NCBI GenBank assembly: GCA_043747875.1
Contig: JAYTOI010000098.1
Location: 1 to 64,000 of the forward strand
From: CADEED01 sp043747875
GTDB lineage: Bacteria; Pseudomonadota; Gammaproteobacteria; Steroidobacterales; Steroidobacteraceae
Reading direction: 5' to 3'
Length of the DNA stretch: 64,000 nt
Each line of letters starts with the position of its first letter. Positions within the stretch are counted from its first letter, which is position 1. Positions 55,125 to 63,904 of this stretch are shown piece by piece. The notes under the pieces are model-generated. The model saw only the letters and a list, made by a program, of their open reading frames with translations, made no database searches and was not told where the DNA came from. A program made the translations under genes and the position numbers.

Positions 55125-56849
55125 ATGCTTCAGATAAATTCGGGAAGGTTCTTCAAGCATGGAGTCGGTCCACAGAACAGGCTACGTGGGGTCATTTACA
55201 CCAACTTGCGACTCGGTCCCGAAGGGTCGATAGAGACCGTTGCAGGCACGCTATTGCCAACAGATACCCTTCAACATTCGTCCGCGCTTGTGTACGAGCT
55301 AACCGAACAGATCGAAGCTCAGCCTGTCGGTCCAGGCGTTCTTGTATCCCATGGAGCCGAGCCGTATCTCCAGGATTTCTCGGCGATCTCGTCGTTCGTA
55401 TTAAATGCCGTCTGCACCCCAGACTCTGATCTCGCGCGCCGCCTCACAAGTGGGAAACGTGGTTTGGCCACACGCTCCGCGCCACAACAGCTTGTGCGTC
55501 TTGTGTTCGACGCTGAACGATGGTGTCAGCCCGAGGACGCAGAAAATCTTGTGAGATTCGTAAAGCAGCTGATCGGGTTGAAGCGAACCCGTTTTCTAGC
55601 CGCGATGCGCGCAATCCGTACCTATGTCACGGGCCTGCATCGGATTGCTGATGATTTGGAGCTTGCATACACGCTGCTCGTCGCATCGGTTGAATCGCTG
55701 GCGCAGGAATTCGACGGACATCGCGCGGCTTGGGAGGACCTAGATCAAAGGAAGAGAAGCGCCATCGACGGGGCGCTCGCAGGTGCATCTCAGGATGTGG
55801 CACTTCAAGTGAGAGCGGCAATCCTTGAGGGTGAGCATGTGGCATTGAAGCGCCGGTTTCGCGATTTCTCGCTGGAGCACGTTGATCCTGCCTACTTCCG
55901 CGACGAAGCAGTGGCCATTGAAAACCCGGTAAGGCGCGCCGACTTGCCAGAATTGCTGGGGCATGCCTATCGAATGCGATCGCGATACATACACAACCTT
56001 CAGGAACTACCTAGGATATTGACGCTAGGCGGTGGCTCGTTCAGTGAAACTGCGAACATTAAGCAAGACATCATGCTCACGCTGCAGGGACTCGCGCGAT
56101 TGAGTCGACATGTCATCAGGCAGTTTGTGATGCGTCAGCCAATCGTCGAATCAGAAGACTATGACTACAGCCACGAGCGAGCAGGAATCGTCAGCCTGCA
56201 ACTCGCGCCGCAATATTGGATATGGCGACCCGAAAATATCACGGCGATATCCGGGCGGATGATTTTGGAAGGATTCCTGGATCAGGCGGTGGGCGTTTTG
56301 ATAAATGCGCGAAATGCGCAGCTAACCGATCTCCGAGCCATGCTCGCAAGAGTTGAAGACATCATGCCTTCAATGAAGGTCGAACAGCGCCGCCGATTGC
56401 TGGCGTGTTACTGCATGTTCAATCGAATGGTGCGAGAGGAGGACCGCTCACCGAACAGCGAGGCCGTGTTGAAAGCCTACGAAGGCGAACTGCTGGTGCC
56501 ATCTTCGGAATCAATGCTTGTGCAGGTTGTTCTAGGTTTGTCTCCCGCTTGGGACCTCTCGCAACACGACGATGCCCATGAGAGCTACTTTGCGGAGCGC
56601 TTCACGAAGAGCGGCCTGCGTGCGCCACGCGCTCTTGAAGCCGGGATCAGTCTCACTCTGGCCGAGCGGCATCGGCAGGCCGGCAATTCGGTACGCGCTC
56701 GCGAATTGATTGCATTCGCGGTAGAGAACTTTCCGGGGCAACTAAAACTCGAGCTTTTCGAGCGCAACTACTCTGGCGATACGCTCATTGACTGGGAGGA
56801 CTTGCTGTTCCCGGCCGAGTCACCGGAGCAGAAACATGGAGTGACCTAG
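55125..56849 (+). CDS. Large protein with probable Apea-like HEPN domain
   Basis: 574 residues from ATG 55125 (GTG 55116 is also possible). Mostly helical. The segment LLGHAYRMRSRYIHNLQ near residues 280-296 carries R-x4-H, the RNase motif of HEPN domains, within a helix pair as in Apea-like proteins; preceding helices (TGLHRIADDLELAYTLLVASVESL) fit the first half of the fold. N- and C-terminal regions are unassigned. HEPN RNases are common toxins and defence effectors, so a host-defence role is inferred. A single gene with no partner. Codons are less G+C-biased than in the PKS genes. Confidence 0.6.
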   Translation: MLQINSGRFFKHGVGPQNRLRGVIYTNLRLGPEGSIETVAGTLLPTDTLQHSSALVYELTEQIEAQPVGPGVLVSHGAEPYLQDFSAISSFVLNAVCTPDSDLARRLTSGKRGLATRSAPQQLVRLVFDAERWCQPEDAENLVRFVKQLIGLKRTRFLAAMRAIRTYVTGLHRIADDLELAYTLLVASVESLAQEFDGHRAAWEDLDQRKRSAIDGALAGASQDVALQVRAAILEGEHVALKRRFRDFSLEHVDPAYFRDEAVAIENPVRRADLPELLGHAYRMRSRYIHNLQELPRILTLGGGSFSETANIKQDIMLTLQGLARLSRHVIRQFVMRQPIVESEDYDYSHERAGIVSLQLAPQYWIWRPENITAISGRMILEGFLDQAVGVLINARNAQLTDLRAMLARVEDIMPSMKVEQRRRLLACYCMFNRMVREEDRSPNSEAVLKAYEGELLVPSSESMLVQVVLGLSPAWDLSQHDDAHESYFAERFTKSGLRAPRALEAGISLTLAERHRQAGNSVRARELIAFAVENFPGQLKLELFERNYSGDTLIDWEDLLFPAESPEQKHGVT

Positions 56850-56920
56850 CTGATCGCGGCGGATGCGGCGGTTTGAGCTTGGCACTTTATCTTCCACGCG
56901 TGCGCTCCAGCGACTTGGTA
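56850..56920 (-). repeat. Degenerate attC-like site
   Basis: About 45 bp (56874-56920) match the variable and left parts of the attC-like site at 57279-57325, including CACTTTATC and CGCTCCAGCGA. The core recombination words are altered and the stem is poorly conserved. It follows the 3' end of the small minus-strand gene at 56930. Confidence 0.45.
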
Positions 56921-56929
56921 GGTTGCATT

Positions 56930-57223
56930 TCACCTTGCACTGGCACCGCCTCCGCCCAGGAACATCGACGCCCCGATAAAGTAGCCGAAGTCATACCAGC
57001 CGCCGGAGTTTGGGAATGCGTAGATTCGGTAGTCGGCGAAGATGCTTCCGATGAGACTAAATAGGATCATGAAACCGTGGACGATTCCCATCCAAAAGCC
57101 TGGTGGTTCATACGCGGATGGGTGCGGCTGGGTAGCACAGGCACTCAAGATCAACGCTGAGATGACGATTCCCAGAAAGATCGCGGCGCGTGGCCGGGCC
57201 ACCCAGGTTTGGAACGTGTGCAT
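56930..57223 (-). CDS. Small putative lipoprotein
   Basis: 97 residues. Signal peptide with lipobox LSAC near residue 29, then a hydrophobic segment (GIVHGFMILFSLIGSIF) and NSGGWYDFGYFIGASMF. A cassette-type gene: ATG at 57223 follows shortly after an attC-like site and another such site follows its stop. Function unknown. Confidence 0.75.
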   Translation of the reverse strand: MHTFQTWVARPRAAIFLGIVISALILSACATQPHPSAYEPPGFWMGIVHGFMILFSLIGSIFADYRIYAFPNSGGWYDFGYFIGASMFLGGGGASAR

Positions 57224-57241
57224 GTGCGGTTACCTCATGCA

Positions 57242-57330
57242 GCCGAACGGTTGAGCTGAGCGGCGCGCACGCCGTCGCTCGAGCTGGGCACTTTATCCTG
57301 CACGCGTCCGCTCCAGCGAATTTGTTAGAC
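57242..57330 (-). other. attC-like integron recombination site
   Basis: On the minus strand the site opens GTCTAAC and closes GTTCGGC after 89 bp. The flanking arms pair (GCTGGAGCGGACG with CGCCGCTCAGC), leaving one unpaired G and one unpaired A on one side, as in true attC sites. The opening box matches the consensus; the closing box has one mismatch. It begins 6 bp after the stop of the gene at 57336 and ends 18 bp before the start of the next gene. Confidence 0.6.
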
Positions 57331-57335
57331 GACAA

Positions 57336-57578
57336 CTAGCGGCCATCGTCTTCGTCCTCGTCGGGGAGAAGCTTCTCCAATTTGGCAATCGACCTTTCTA
57401 GGGCGAGCGCCGCTAAGAATCCAGCGCCAACTCCGTAGTAGATTGCCCAGCTGTACTTGCGCGTGAGAAATGAAACCGCGGCCGCCACCACAATCCCAAG
57501 GACGATGACAAACCATCTTGCGATAGCGTTTATTTTGCCTTCGATTCGAGCGAGACGTCGGTCGGTTTGACGATCCAT
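57336..57578 (-). CDS. Small membrane protein, cassette-type gene
   Basis: 80 residues from the ATG at 57578 (MDRQTDRR). Two hydrophobic segments (WFVIVLGIVVAAAVSFL and YGVGAGFLAALAL) lie between a basic N-terminus and an acidic tail (PDEDEDDGR). Starts 8 bp after a GTTAGGC core (57587-57593, complement), as the first gene of an integron cassette would. Function unknown. Confidence 0.65.
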   Translation of the reverse strand: MDRQTDRRLARIEGKINAIARWFVIVLGIVVAAAVSFLTRKYSWAIYYGVGAGFLAALALERSIAKLEKLLPDEDEDDGR

Positions 57579-57586
57579 CCGTTGTC

Positions 57587-57593
57587 GCCTAAC
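57587..57593 (-). other. Integron-type GTTAGGC core site
   Basis: Read on the minus strand, GTTAGGC fits the GTTRRRY crossover consensus and is followed immediately by the next small gene. I could not define a convincing full attC around it; a GCTCAAC word 75 bp away is a candidate outer box. Confidence 0.4.
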
Positions 57594-57937
57594 AACAAGT
57601 TGACCGCGGAAATGCGGCACTACTAAGGCGCGAAAGTGTGGGAAAGCACCGGAAGTTGAGCGTATCCATTGGCTTCCAGTTCACCACGCACTGCCAAATC
57701 CGTCAATGCACCTCCCCGCCATGTTGGTAAGCTCGCCGTGCTCCGCTTCTTCTGCTGTCGCACTTTGTAAGCGGCCTAGGGTGTTTTTCAACTGAAGTCG
57801 GGTCTCGGGTAGAGAAGAGTGCTTGTGCGGGCGCGCGCGAGGATGACGGAGCGAGAGGTGCCGGACACTTTGATGTTAGGTATCGACGTAATTTTGCGCG
57901 AAACGCAGGATAGGCTTTCAGCCGCTGCTGTCACACG
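57594..57937. other. Intergenic region before the mobilization genes
   Basis: 344 bp without a convincing gene. It contains a GTTGAGC word at about 57655, no clear terminator, and the upstream region of the mobC-like gene, where an origin of transfer would be expected. I cannot identify a nic site. Confidence 0.35.
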
Positions 57938-58498
57938 ATGTTCCTCATGGCAGTCGAAGCATTCATTCAGTGTCGTGTGTCGCAGGCGACGAAAGCGGCG
58001 CTCCGTGCGGCAGCCGAACGGCAACAGCTCACGGAGTCCGCGCTGCTCAAGCGCATGCTCGAACTGGTTCTGCATACCGCAGGAGCGGCAGAGGCGGGCG
58101 AGGTCGTCGCCACTGATCGCCCGTCACGACAGGCGCGCCTCTACGTCCGGCTAACGGTGGGGGACCGCCAGCTCCTGCAGGAACGATCCGCTGCTCGTTG
58201 CCTGGCACCGGCGACCTATGCCTCCACCTTGCTCCGCGCCCATCTGCGCGCCCTGACGCCACTGCCTGAGGCGGAGCTGCGCGCTATCCGACAGTCGACC
58301 CGCGAGCTCGCTGCCATCGGCCGCAACCTCAACCAGATCGCACTAGCTACGCGTCGGGGCGATTCGGGCGCAGGGGTTACCCGCGAGATGCTGTGGAATT
58401 TCCTCAAAGCCTGTGAGGCCCTCCGAGTTCACATTCGCTCGTACATCAGCACCAACCTCTCGAGCTGGAGTTCCGGCGATGCCGCGTCGCAGCTTTAG
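57938..58498 (+). CDS. MobC-like relaxosome accessory protein
   Basis: 186 residues (or 183 from the second ATG at 57947). The N-terminal half suggests a ribbon-helix-helix-type DNA-binding domain (FIQCRVSQATKAALRAAAE). The C-terminal half carries ELAAIGRNLNQIALATRRG, the hallmark of MobC/relaxosome proteins that open the origin of transfer. It overlaps the relaxase gene by 20 bp. Confidence 0.85.
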   Translation: MFLMAVEAFIQCRVSQATKAALRAAAERQQLTESALLKRMLELVLHTAGAAEAGEVVATDRPSRQARLYVRLTVGDRQLLQERSAARCLAPATYASTLLRAHLRALTPLPEAELRAIRQSTRELAAIGRNLNQIALATRRGDSGAGVTREMLWNFLKACEALRVHIRSYISTNLSSWSSGDAASQL

Positions 58499-59480
58499 GC
58501 TCCCCGGCGACGATGGGTTCTTGGACATCGTCAGCCATGGGCGCGGAGTCGCCGCGGAACGGCAACAACTGCTGCCCGCACAGGTCGAGCAGATCGCGCG
58601 CACCGTCCGGCATACCCCGGAAGTCATGGTCAAGATTTCCGGTGGCGGCCAGAGCGCCAAGGCGGTCGCCGCGCATTTCAAATATCTCAATCGTCAGGAG
58701 TTCGAAATCGAAACCGACGACGGCCAGCACCTCAAGGGGAAGGAGTCGGAAAAAACGCTGACCGAAGATTGGGACCTGGACCTCGATGCCGCGGAATCGC
58801 GGTCCCCTTACCGCGGCGCGCCGGGGCGCAAGCCGGCGAAGCTGGTGCACAACATCGTACTGTCGATGCCGGCGGGTACGCCGGCAGCAGGCGTGCTCGA
58901 AGCAAGCCGCGCGTTTGCCCGAGAGCAGTTCGCCTTGAAGCACCGGTATGCGTTGGTGCTGCACACCGACCAGCCCCACCCGCATGTCCACCTGGTCGTG
59001 AAGGCGATGAGTGAGCAGGGGAGGCGGATGAACATTCGCAAGGAGACCTTGCGGGAATGGCGGCGGCAGTTCGCGAGCCACCTCCGGGCACAAGGCATCG
59101 CGGCAAACGCGACGGATAGGGTAGTTCGGGGCGTGACCAAGCCCCAGAAGCGCGACGGCATCTTCCGGGCCATGCGCGCCGGCCGATCTACTCACATGCG
59201 GGAGCGCGTGGAATCCGTCGTGGCTGCGCTGCGTGCTGGTGGCACTCAGGTTGAGCCGGGCAAGGCCCGGATGCTGGACACCCGCCGAAGCGTGGTTCGG
59301 GGCTGGCTTGGAGTTCGAGAGGAGCTTCGCGTTGGCGGAAGGGAAGGACTTGCGAACGAAGTCGAGGGCTTCATTAGGGGCATGCCGGCGCCGCAGACGG
59401 AACGCGAGTGGATCGGGCAGGCCCTGCTGGAGCGCGCGCGACAACCCCGTCGGCAGATGCAACTGGCTGTTACGCGGTGA
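58479..59480 (+). CDS. Relaxase/mobilization nuclease (MobA/VirD2-like)
   Basis: 333 residues from ATG 58479. MVKISGGGQSAKAVAAHFKYL and LVHNIVLSMPAGTP lead to the three-His metal motif HTDQPHPHVHLVVK (near residues 162-175). These enzymes nick the transfer origin and stay linked to the DNA end. It is shorter than helicase-fused relaxases and no coupling protein or type IV secretion genes follow, so the element is probably mobilizable, not self-transmissible. Confidence 0.9.
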   Translation: MPRRSFRLPGDDGFLDIVSHGRGVAAERQQLLPAQVEQIARTVRHTPEVMVKISGGGQSAKAVAAHFKYLNRQEFEIETDDGQHLKGKESEKTLTEDWDLDLDAAESRSPYRGAPGRKPAKLVHNIVLSMPAGTPAAGVLEASRAFAREQFALKHRYALVLHTDQPHPHVHLVVKAMSEQGRRMNIRKETLREWRRQFASHLRAQGIAANATDRVVRGVTKPQKRDGIFRAMRAGRSTHMRERVESVVAALRAGGTQVEPGKARMLDTRRSVVRGWLGVREELRVGGREGLANEVEGFIRGMPAPQTEREWIGQALLERARQPRRQMQLAVTR

Positions 59481-59667
59481 TGTGCGATTCAAACCTGCAC
59501 CAAGGATCGCAACGCGGATCGACGGAGACTCTGAAGCGGTCTTGGGGCGAAAGCCTTTGGCCCGGCGCGTCTGGACCCGCAGTCGTGCGGCTAATCCGAG
59601 GGGCTACTATTGCCGGGAAGGATCCCGCTATAGAGGTCGGACATACATTTTCGGGGGGATGACTGGA

Positions 59668-61410
59668 ATGAGCGACCGAAGGGGCGTACTGACAGAGGCT
59701 TTCAAGTCCGGAAATTTTCTTGAAGCGCTCTATGCCTGCTCGCGGGCAGATCGGAACGAACGCGAAGACCTGGCCCTTGAACTCGCAGCCCTGCACAACG
59801 AAGGGCTGATCGATGTCATTGCTGGCTTCAAAGATCTGAGAAATAGCTCATCGAGCGGCCCTGACTTCTTCCTCACCCGGCACATTTTTGAGAAAGCGTT
59901 ACCGCACCTGAATGCGCCCGTCTCGCCCGTAATGAGCTGCGTACTTCAACTCTTTCGGGACGCAGGCCAGGACATAGTGGCCGGCGCGATCATCGAAGGA
60001 TTTGTCGGCTTCTGCGCGAAAGAGCCTTCGCGTCCGCGTGAAGCGCTGAAAGAAATTGAAGCGGACCCCGAAGCATTCGCTGACATGCTGACCGCCGCAC
60101 TCTCGGCCGGTTCTCGCATTGACAATCCGAAGTACTTGGCGGAGGCGATCCGCCTCTCTGAATCCGGAAACATCGAACTCAGAAGGCGCGCAGTGTATGC
60201 CGTAGGAAAACTTAGCTGGCCGGACGGCGCGATCGTGACTGACTCTGCGTTTGAAGCCCTGGAGCGCTCCACTGCGACTGAGACGGACGACCAAATCTTT
60301 GGCGGGATCGTGAAGTCGGCGTTCGCGCTTCTGCAGCGAGATAAAACGCAGGAAGGCAGGGCCGCCTCCCTCATCGCCATCGCGCTGACCAAGGGAGATG
60401 ACTGCGCGCTTCATGCAGCTTCGGAAATTTTCGGCTTATGCACAAGCGAGCTTCCGGCCGCGCTTTGTGATGCGGTGCTTCCCCAACTCATGCGCGTCAA
60501 ACCCACGAACAAGGGCACGCTCGATCTGATCGACTACGGGATTTCTCACCTTATCAAGACTAATAGCACCGAACCGGCTATCCAGTTTCTGGAAGACTTT
60601 CTGCTTGCGCATCCAGAAGCGCTGACGCTCAACACTTTCGATAGCGCTGCCAGTGAGATTCATGGCAGTCCCCCGCTTCTCAATAAAGTATTAACGCGCT
60701 GGTTTCTTCGTGGCGAGCACGTGCTTTGCGACGGCATCAACGGGATCGCCTCCGCCCATCACGGCAACAACATAGTTTTCGACATCGATCCGGGCGAATT
60801 GAGGCCATTGGACATCGAGCACATCCTATTCGTGGCGCACAAGGCACTTGGCTATCTATTCTTCCAGCCGGTCAGTGCTGCGAGCGTCCTGATTTCCCTA
60901 ATGCGGCACGCTCACGACGACGAGACGCGCAATGAGCTTGCCTCGCTGCTCTTTGATCCGCTTCTCCTGAATTTCCCAGGCTCAGCGCGCGAGTACGTTG
61001 TGCGCCAGTCTGCTCTTGAGTCCGGCAAGGTCAAGGAGACGATCGATACGGTGTTGAACAGGATTCGCGACTATCTAGACGTACTCGGGTCGGTCGGTAC
61101 GCTCCCGGCTCTGCATCCGGGCGAAGCGCAGCGCGAGGTACAACATCGGAATTTCTCGCGCGAAATGGCGGAGTCATGGAAAAGCGCCGAGGCGCAATCG
61201 GTTATTCTGAACCTGATTCCGAAGACCGTGCTGCTCTACGGCCGCAAGTCTATCGACTACGTGTACGGGCGTGGCGGCCAGTCTCAGCGCATGGAGACGA
61301 ATCTGAAGAGCCACGGGACAAGCATCGAGTTTGCGCGCATGGAGAGGATCGATCCTTATGGCATGTACGATGCACTGCGGTTCTTCAAAACAAGACGGCT
61401 TCGCGCATGA
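59668..61410 (+). CDS. Unknown protein A of a three-gene operon
   Basis: 580 residues from ATG 59668 (MSDRRGVLTEAF), which has GGGGGG 8 bp upstream; ATG 59659 is too close to it. The protein is largely helical with HEAT/ARM-like pairs (ELRRRAVYAVGKLSW; RAASLIAIALTKGDDCALHAA) over residues ~60-300, suggesting a scaffold or ligand-binding solenoid. The C-terminal ~80 residues are basic. No catalytic motif recognised. It overlaps the next gene by ATGA. Confidence 0.7.
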   Translation: MSDRRGVLTEAFKSGNFLEALYACSRADRNEREDLALELAALHNEGLIDVIAGFKDLRNSSSSGPDFFLTRHIFEKALPHLNAPVSPVMSCVLQLFRDAGQDIVAGAIIEGFVGFCAKEPSRPREALKEIEADPEAFADMLTAALSAGSRIDNPKYLAEAIRLSESGNIELRRRAVYAVGKLSWPDGAIVTDSAFEALERSTATETDDQIFGGIVKSAFALLQRDKTQEGRAASLIAIALTKGDDCALHAASEIFGLCTSELPAALCDAVLPQLMRVKPTNKGTLDLIDYGISHLIKTNSTEPAIQFLEDFLLAHPEALTLNTFDSAASEIHGSPPLLNKVLTRWFLRGEHVLCDGINGIASAHHGNNIVFDIDPGELRPLDIEHILFVAHKALGYLFFQPVSAASVLISLMRHAHDDETRNELASLLFDPLLLNFPGSAREYVVRQSALESGKVKETIDTVLNRIRDYLDVLGSVGTLPALHPGEAQREVQHRNFSREMAESWKSAEAQSVILNLIPKTVLLYGRKSIDYVYGRGGQSQRMETNLKSHGTSIEFARMERIDPYGMYDALRFFKTRRLRA

Positions 61411-63140
61411 AGCTCATCATCCGGGAATATCTGGCATCTTTGCGTGAGCGCGGCGAGTTAGACGCGGTGCTACCCGATCTCCTGAGCCAGATGGGATTGA
61501 TCGTCTATTCACGACCGGGCAGGGGGACTCGCCAGGACGGGGTCGATGTTGGTGCTGTCGGAAGCCTCAACGGTGGCGCGGAAAAGGTCTATTTATTCAC
61601 AATAAAGCCGGGGGATCTCACGCGCTCCTCGTGGGACGGTGAAGTCCAGTCAGTGCGGCCTTCCTTGAATGAAATTCTCGATGCCTACATTCCGAATCGA
61701 CTTCCAAGCGAGCACCGCGACAAGGATGTTGTGATTTGTATCTGCTGCGGCGGAGACATTCTGGAGCCAGTCAGGCCGCAGCTCGAGGGGTTCGTACAGC
61801 AAAACACGAAGGGCAAGGTGTCCTTCGAGGAATGGAACGGGGACAAGCTTGCCTCGTACATCCAGTCAAACTTCCTGCACGAAGATTTACTTCCCAAGGA
61901 AGCACGCTCTCACCTTCGCAAGTCGCTGGCTATGCTGGATGAGCCCGACACTTCTTATAAGCACTTCTTCGCGCTCGTCAAATCGCTGTCAAACGTTGAT
62001 GCGCTGGGAGATGCGCAGCGCGTGACCGCGATCCGCCAGATGGGGATTTGCCTGTGGATGCTGTTCGCGTGGTCGCGCGATGCTGGAAACATGGAGGCCG
62101 CTTACCGGTCGAGCGAACTTGCGATGCTCCACGGATGGAAAATCGTCACTCTATACGCAGAGCGCAAGACGAAGGCTGCGCAATCCGTGGAGGCAGCATT
62201 CCTTTCGATCTTCTCGGCCTACCATCAGATATGCACGGAGTTCCTCCGCGTAAACGTCTTGCCAAATGTCGGCAAGCTGCACGCGCTCTCGAGTGCGGTT
62301 CGTGGATCGTGCAGTCTAGATGTAAATCTAAAGCTCTTCGATCTTCTCGGGCGCACCGCTACGGATGGCATCTGGGCGTATTGGGGCGCGCTGCGATGTT
62401 CGGCAGAGCAAACGGAGCAGAAGGAGAAAATGCTCGATGAGATGCGCATGTATGCGTCGGCGGTCAAGGGCATGGTCTCGAACAATCCCGCGCTCTTGCT
62501 GCCTATCAAGGACGACCAGGCCATCGACATCTCTATCGCGCTCTCGCTGCTGGCCATCGACGCGAACAATCGGCAGGACATTCAGAACTGGCTGACTGAG
62601 ATGCTTGAGCGCGCAGGCTTCGCTTACATTGCTCACAGTCACTATCCGTGCAATCTGGACTCCTATATTGAGCTGCTGGTGCATCCGAAAAGCGGCGACG
62701 ACGAGTACCGCAAGAACGTGACCGCGGGGAGTATTTTGTATCCAATGATCGCCCTATGGGCCGCACTCTTCGATGATGGAGAGCTGTATGCCAATGTAGC
62801 TTTGCTCAAAGCAAAGTATCTGGAGCACTGCAATTTTCAGTTCTGGTATCCCGATGACAGTTCCGAGGAACACTTTTACACGAACAGCAACACTCACGGC
62901 GCGGTCCTCTCGCGCGTTGCCGTTGATCGACGAAGTGAAGAATTCCTCGAACAGGTGTTCGGCGAGTGCGAGCAGTCATCGCATTTCAAGGACCTGACAG
63001 CGTACAAGTGCGGTTGGTGGCCGCTCATAGTGGTCGCGTGTCGCCACTACCGGCTGCCGCTGCCGTTGCATTTGCTCCAAGGCTTGCGCAAGAAACCGGC
63101 GCCGAAAAGTGAGACGAGTAACGATGGCGTGGTGCCATGA
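61407..63140 (+). CDS. Unknown protein B, possible PD-(D/E)xK nuclease domain
   Basis: 577 residues. The N-terminal ~110 residues may be a restriction-endonuclease fold: RQDGVDVGAVGSL (Asp near 47), then EKVYLFTIKPGD (Lys near 66), which resembles the D and x-x-K of Mrr-like nucleases with a Thr in place of the usual Glu/Gln. DKDVVICICCGGDIL follows as a buried strand. The remaining ~400 residues are helical and unassigned. Translation is coupled on both sides by 4-bp ATGA overlaps. Confidence 0.7.
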   Translation: MKLIIREYLASLRERGELDAVLPDLLSQMGLIVYSRPGRGTRQDGVDVGAVGSLNGGAEKVYLFTIKPGDLTRSSWDGEVQSVRPSLNEILDAYIPNRLPSEHRDKDVVICICCGGDILEPVRPQLEGFVQQNTKGKVSFEEWNGDKLASYIQSNFLHEDLLPKEARSHLRKSLAMLDEPDTSYKHFFALVKSLSNVDALGDAQRVTAIRQMGICLWMLFAWSRDAGNMEAAYRSSELAMLHGWKIVTLYAERKTKAAQSVEAAFLSIFSAYHQICTEFLRVNVLPNVGKLHALSSAVRGSCSLDVNLKLFDLLGRTATDGIWAYWGALRCSAEQTEQKEKMLDEMRMYASAVKGMVSNNPALLLPIKDDQAIDISIALSLLAIDANNRQDIQNWLTEMLERAGFAYIAHSHYPCNLDSYIELLVHPKSGDDEYRKNVTAGSILYPMIALWAALFDDGELYANVALLKAKYLEHCNFQFWYPDDSSEEHFYTNSNTHGAVLSRVAVDRRSEEFLEQVFGECEQSSHFKDLTAYKCGWWPLIVVACRHYRLPLPLHLLQGLRKKPAPKSETSNDGVVP

Positions 63141-63904
63141 CAACGATTCAACAGGAAGAAGCAGCCGCATCCGAGAAACTCTTCCCGGAATTTAAGGATC
63201 ATCTCAACTACGTGAACGATGTCTACAACCTCGCGTTTAGGGTCCAGACGGAGATAGAAGGGAAGCGGCTTGCGGAAGTTTCCGATACGGCGTGGGCGCA
63301 GTTCATGATTCTGATGCGCATCACCGATTTCCTGCGCTGCATCCAGCTGCTGACCATAAAAGGCTATCCGGAACAGGCCGGAACACTGACGGCCTCGATT
63401 TTCGAGCTTGCACACACAGCCGCCTTCTTCGCGCAGTCGCCGGAGAAAGCAATGGAATGGCGGCAGGCCACGTCCATTCGGCAACAAGCGCCGCGGGAGA
63501 TTCCGGGCATCAATTGGAGAAAGGTGGTTAGGTCGAATTGCGAGCGTGCCGGAGCGCCGGGCAATGTCGAGGCTGAGTATCAGGTGTACCAACAGCTGTG
63601 CTGGATGAAGCACTCGCTGCCGAAGATGCAAGATATTCGCATCGAATCAGGCGGCGTCTTTAGCCTGATCTTTGGGCCCTACACGGATGAACGCGCGATC
63701 AGTCATGCCTGGTTCGCTATGGAGCACGCGGGCAGACTCACGGAGTTTGTGGTCTCTCATCTCATGGAACAGTTCGGGACGGTCGAAATGAAAGTCGCGC
63801 TGCAGGAGCTTGGCGAGAAGAGGGCCGCACTGAAAAGGCGAGGAATCGAGCGGTTCGGGGATGAAAATCCGTTCGCCAACGATCCCGGCCTTCCATCTAG
63901 TTAG
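63137..63904 (+). CDS. Unknown protein C, DUF5677-like helical protein
   Basis: 255 residues. The stretch MRITDFLRCIQLLTIKGY followed by QAGTLTASIFELAHTAAFF resembles the DUF5677 family, helical bundles sometimes related to HEPN proteins. No signal or membrane segment. Last gene of the coupled trio; stop at 63902. Confidence 0.65.
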   Translation: MTTIQQEEAAASEKLFPEFKDHLNYVNDVYNLAFRVQTEIEGKRLAEVSDTAWAQFMILMRITDFLRCIQLLTIKGYPEQAGTLTASIFELAHTAAFFAQSPEKAMEWRQATSIRQQAPREIPGINWRKVVRSNCERAGAPGNVEAEYQVYQQLCWMKHSLPKMQDIRIESGGVFSLIFGPYTDERAISHAWFAMEHAGRLTEFVVSHLMEQFGTVEMKVALQELGEKRAALKRRGIERFGDENPFANDPGLPSS

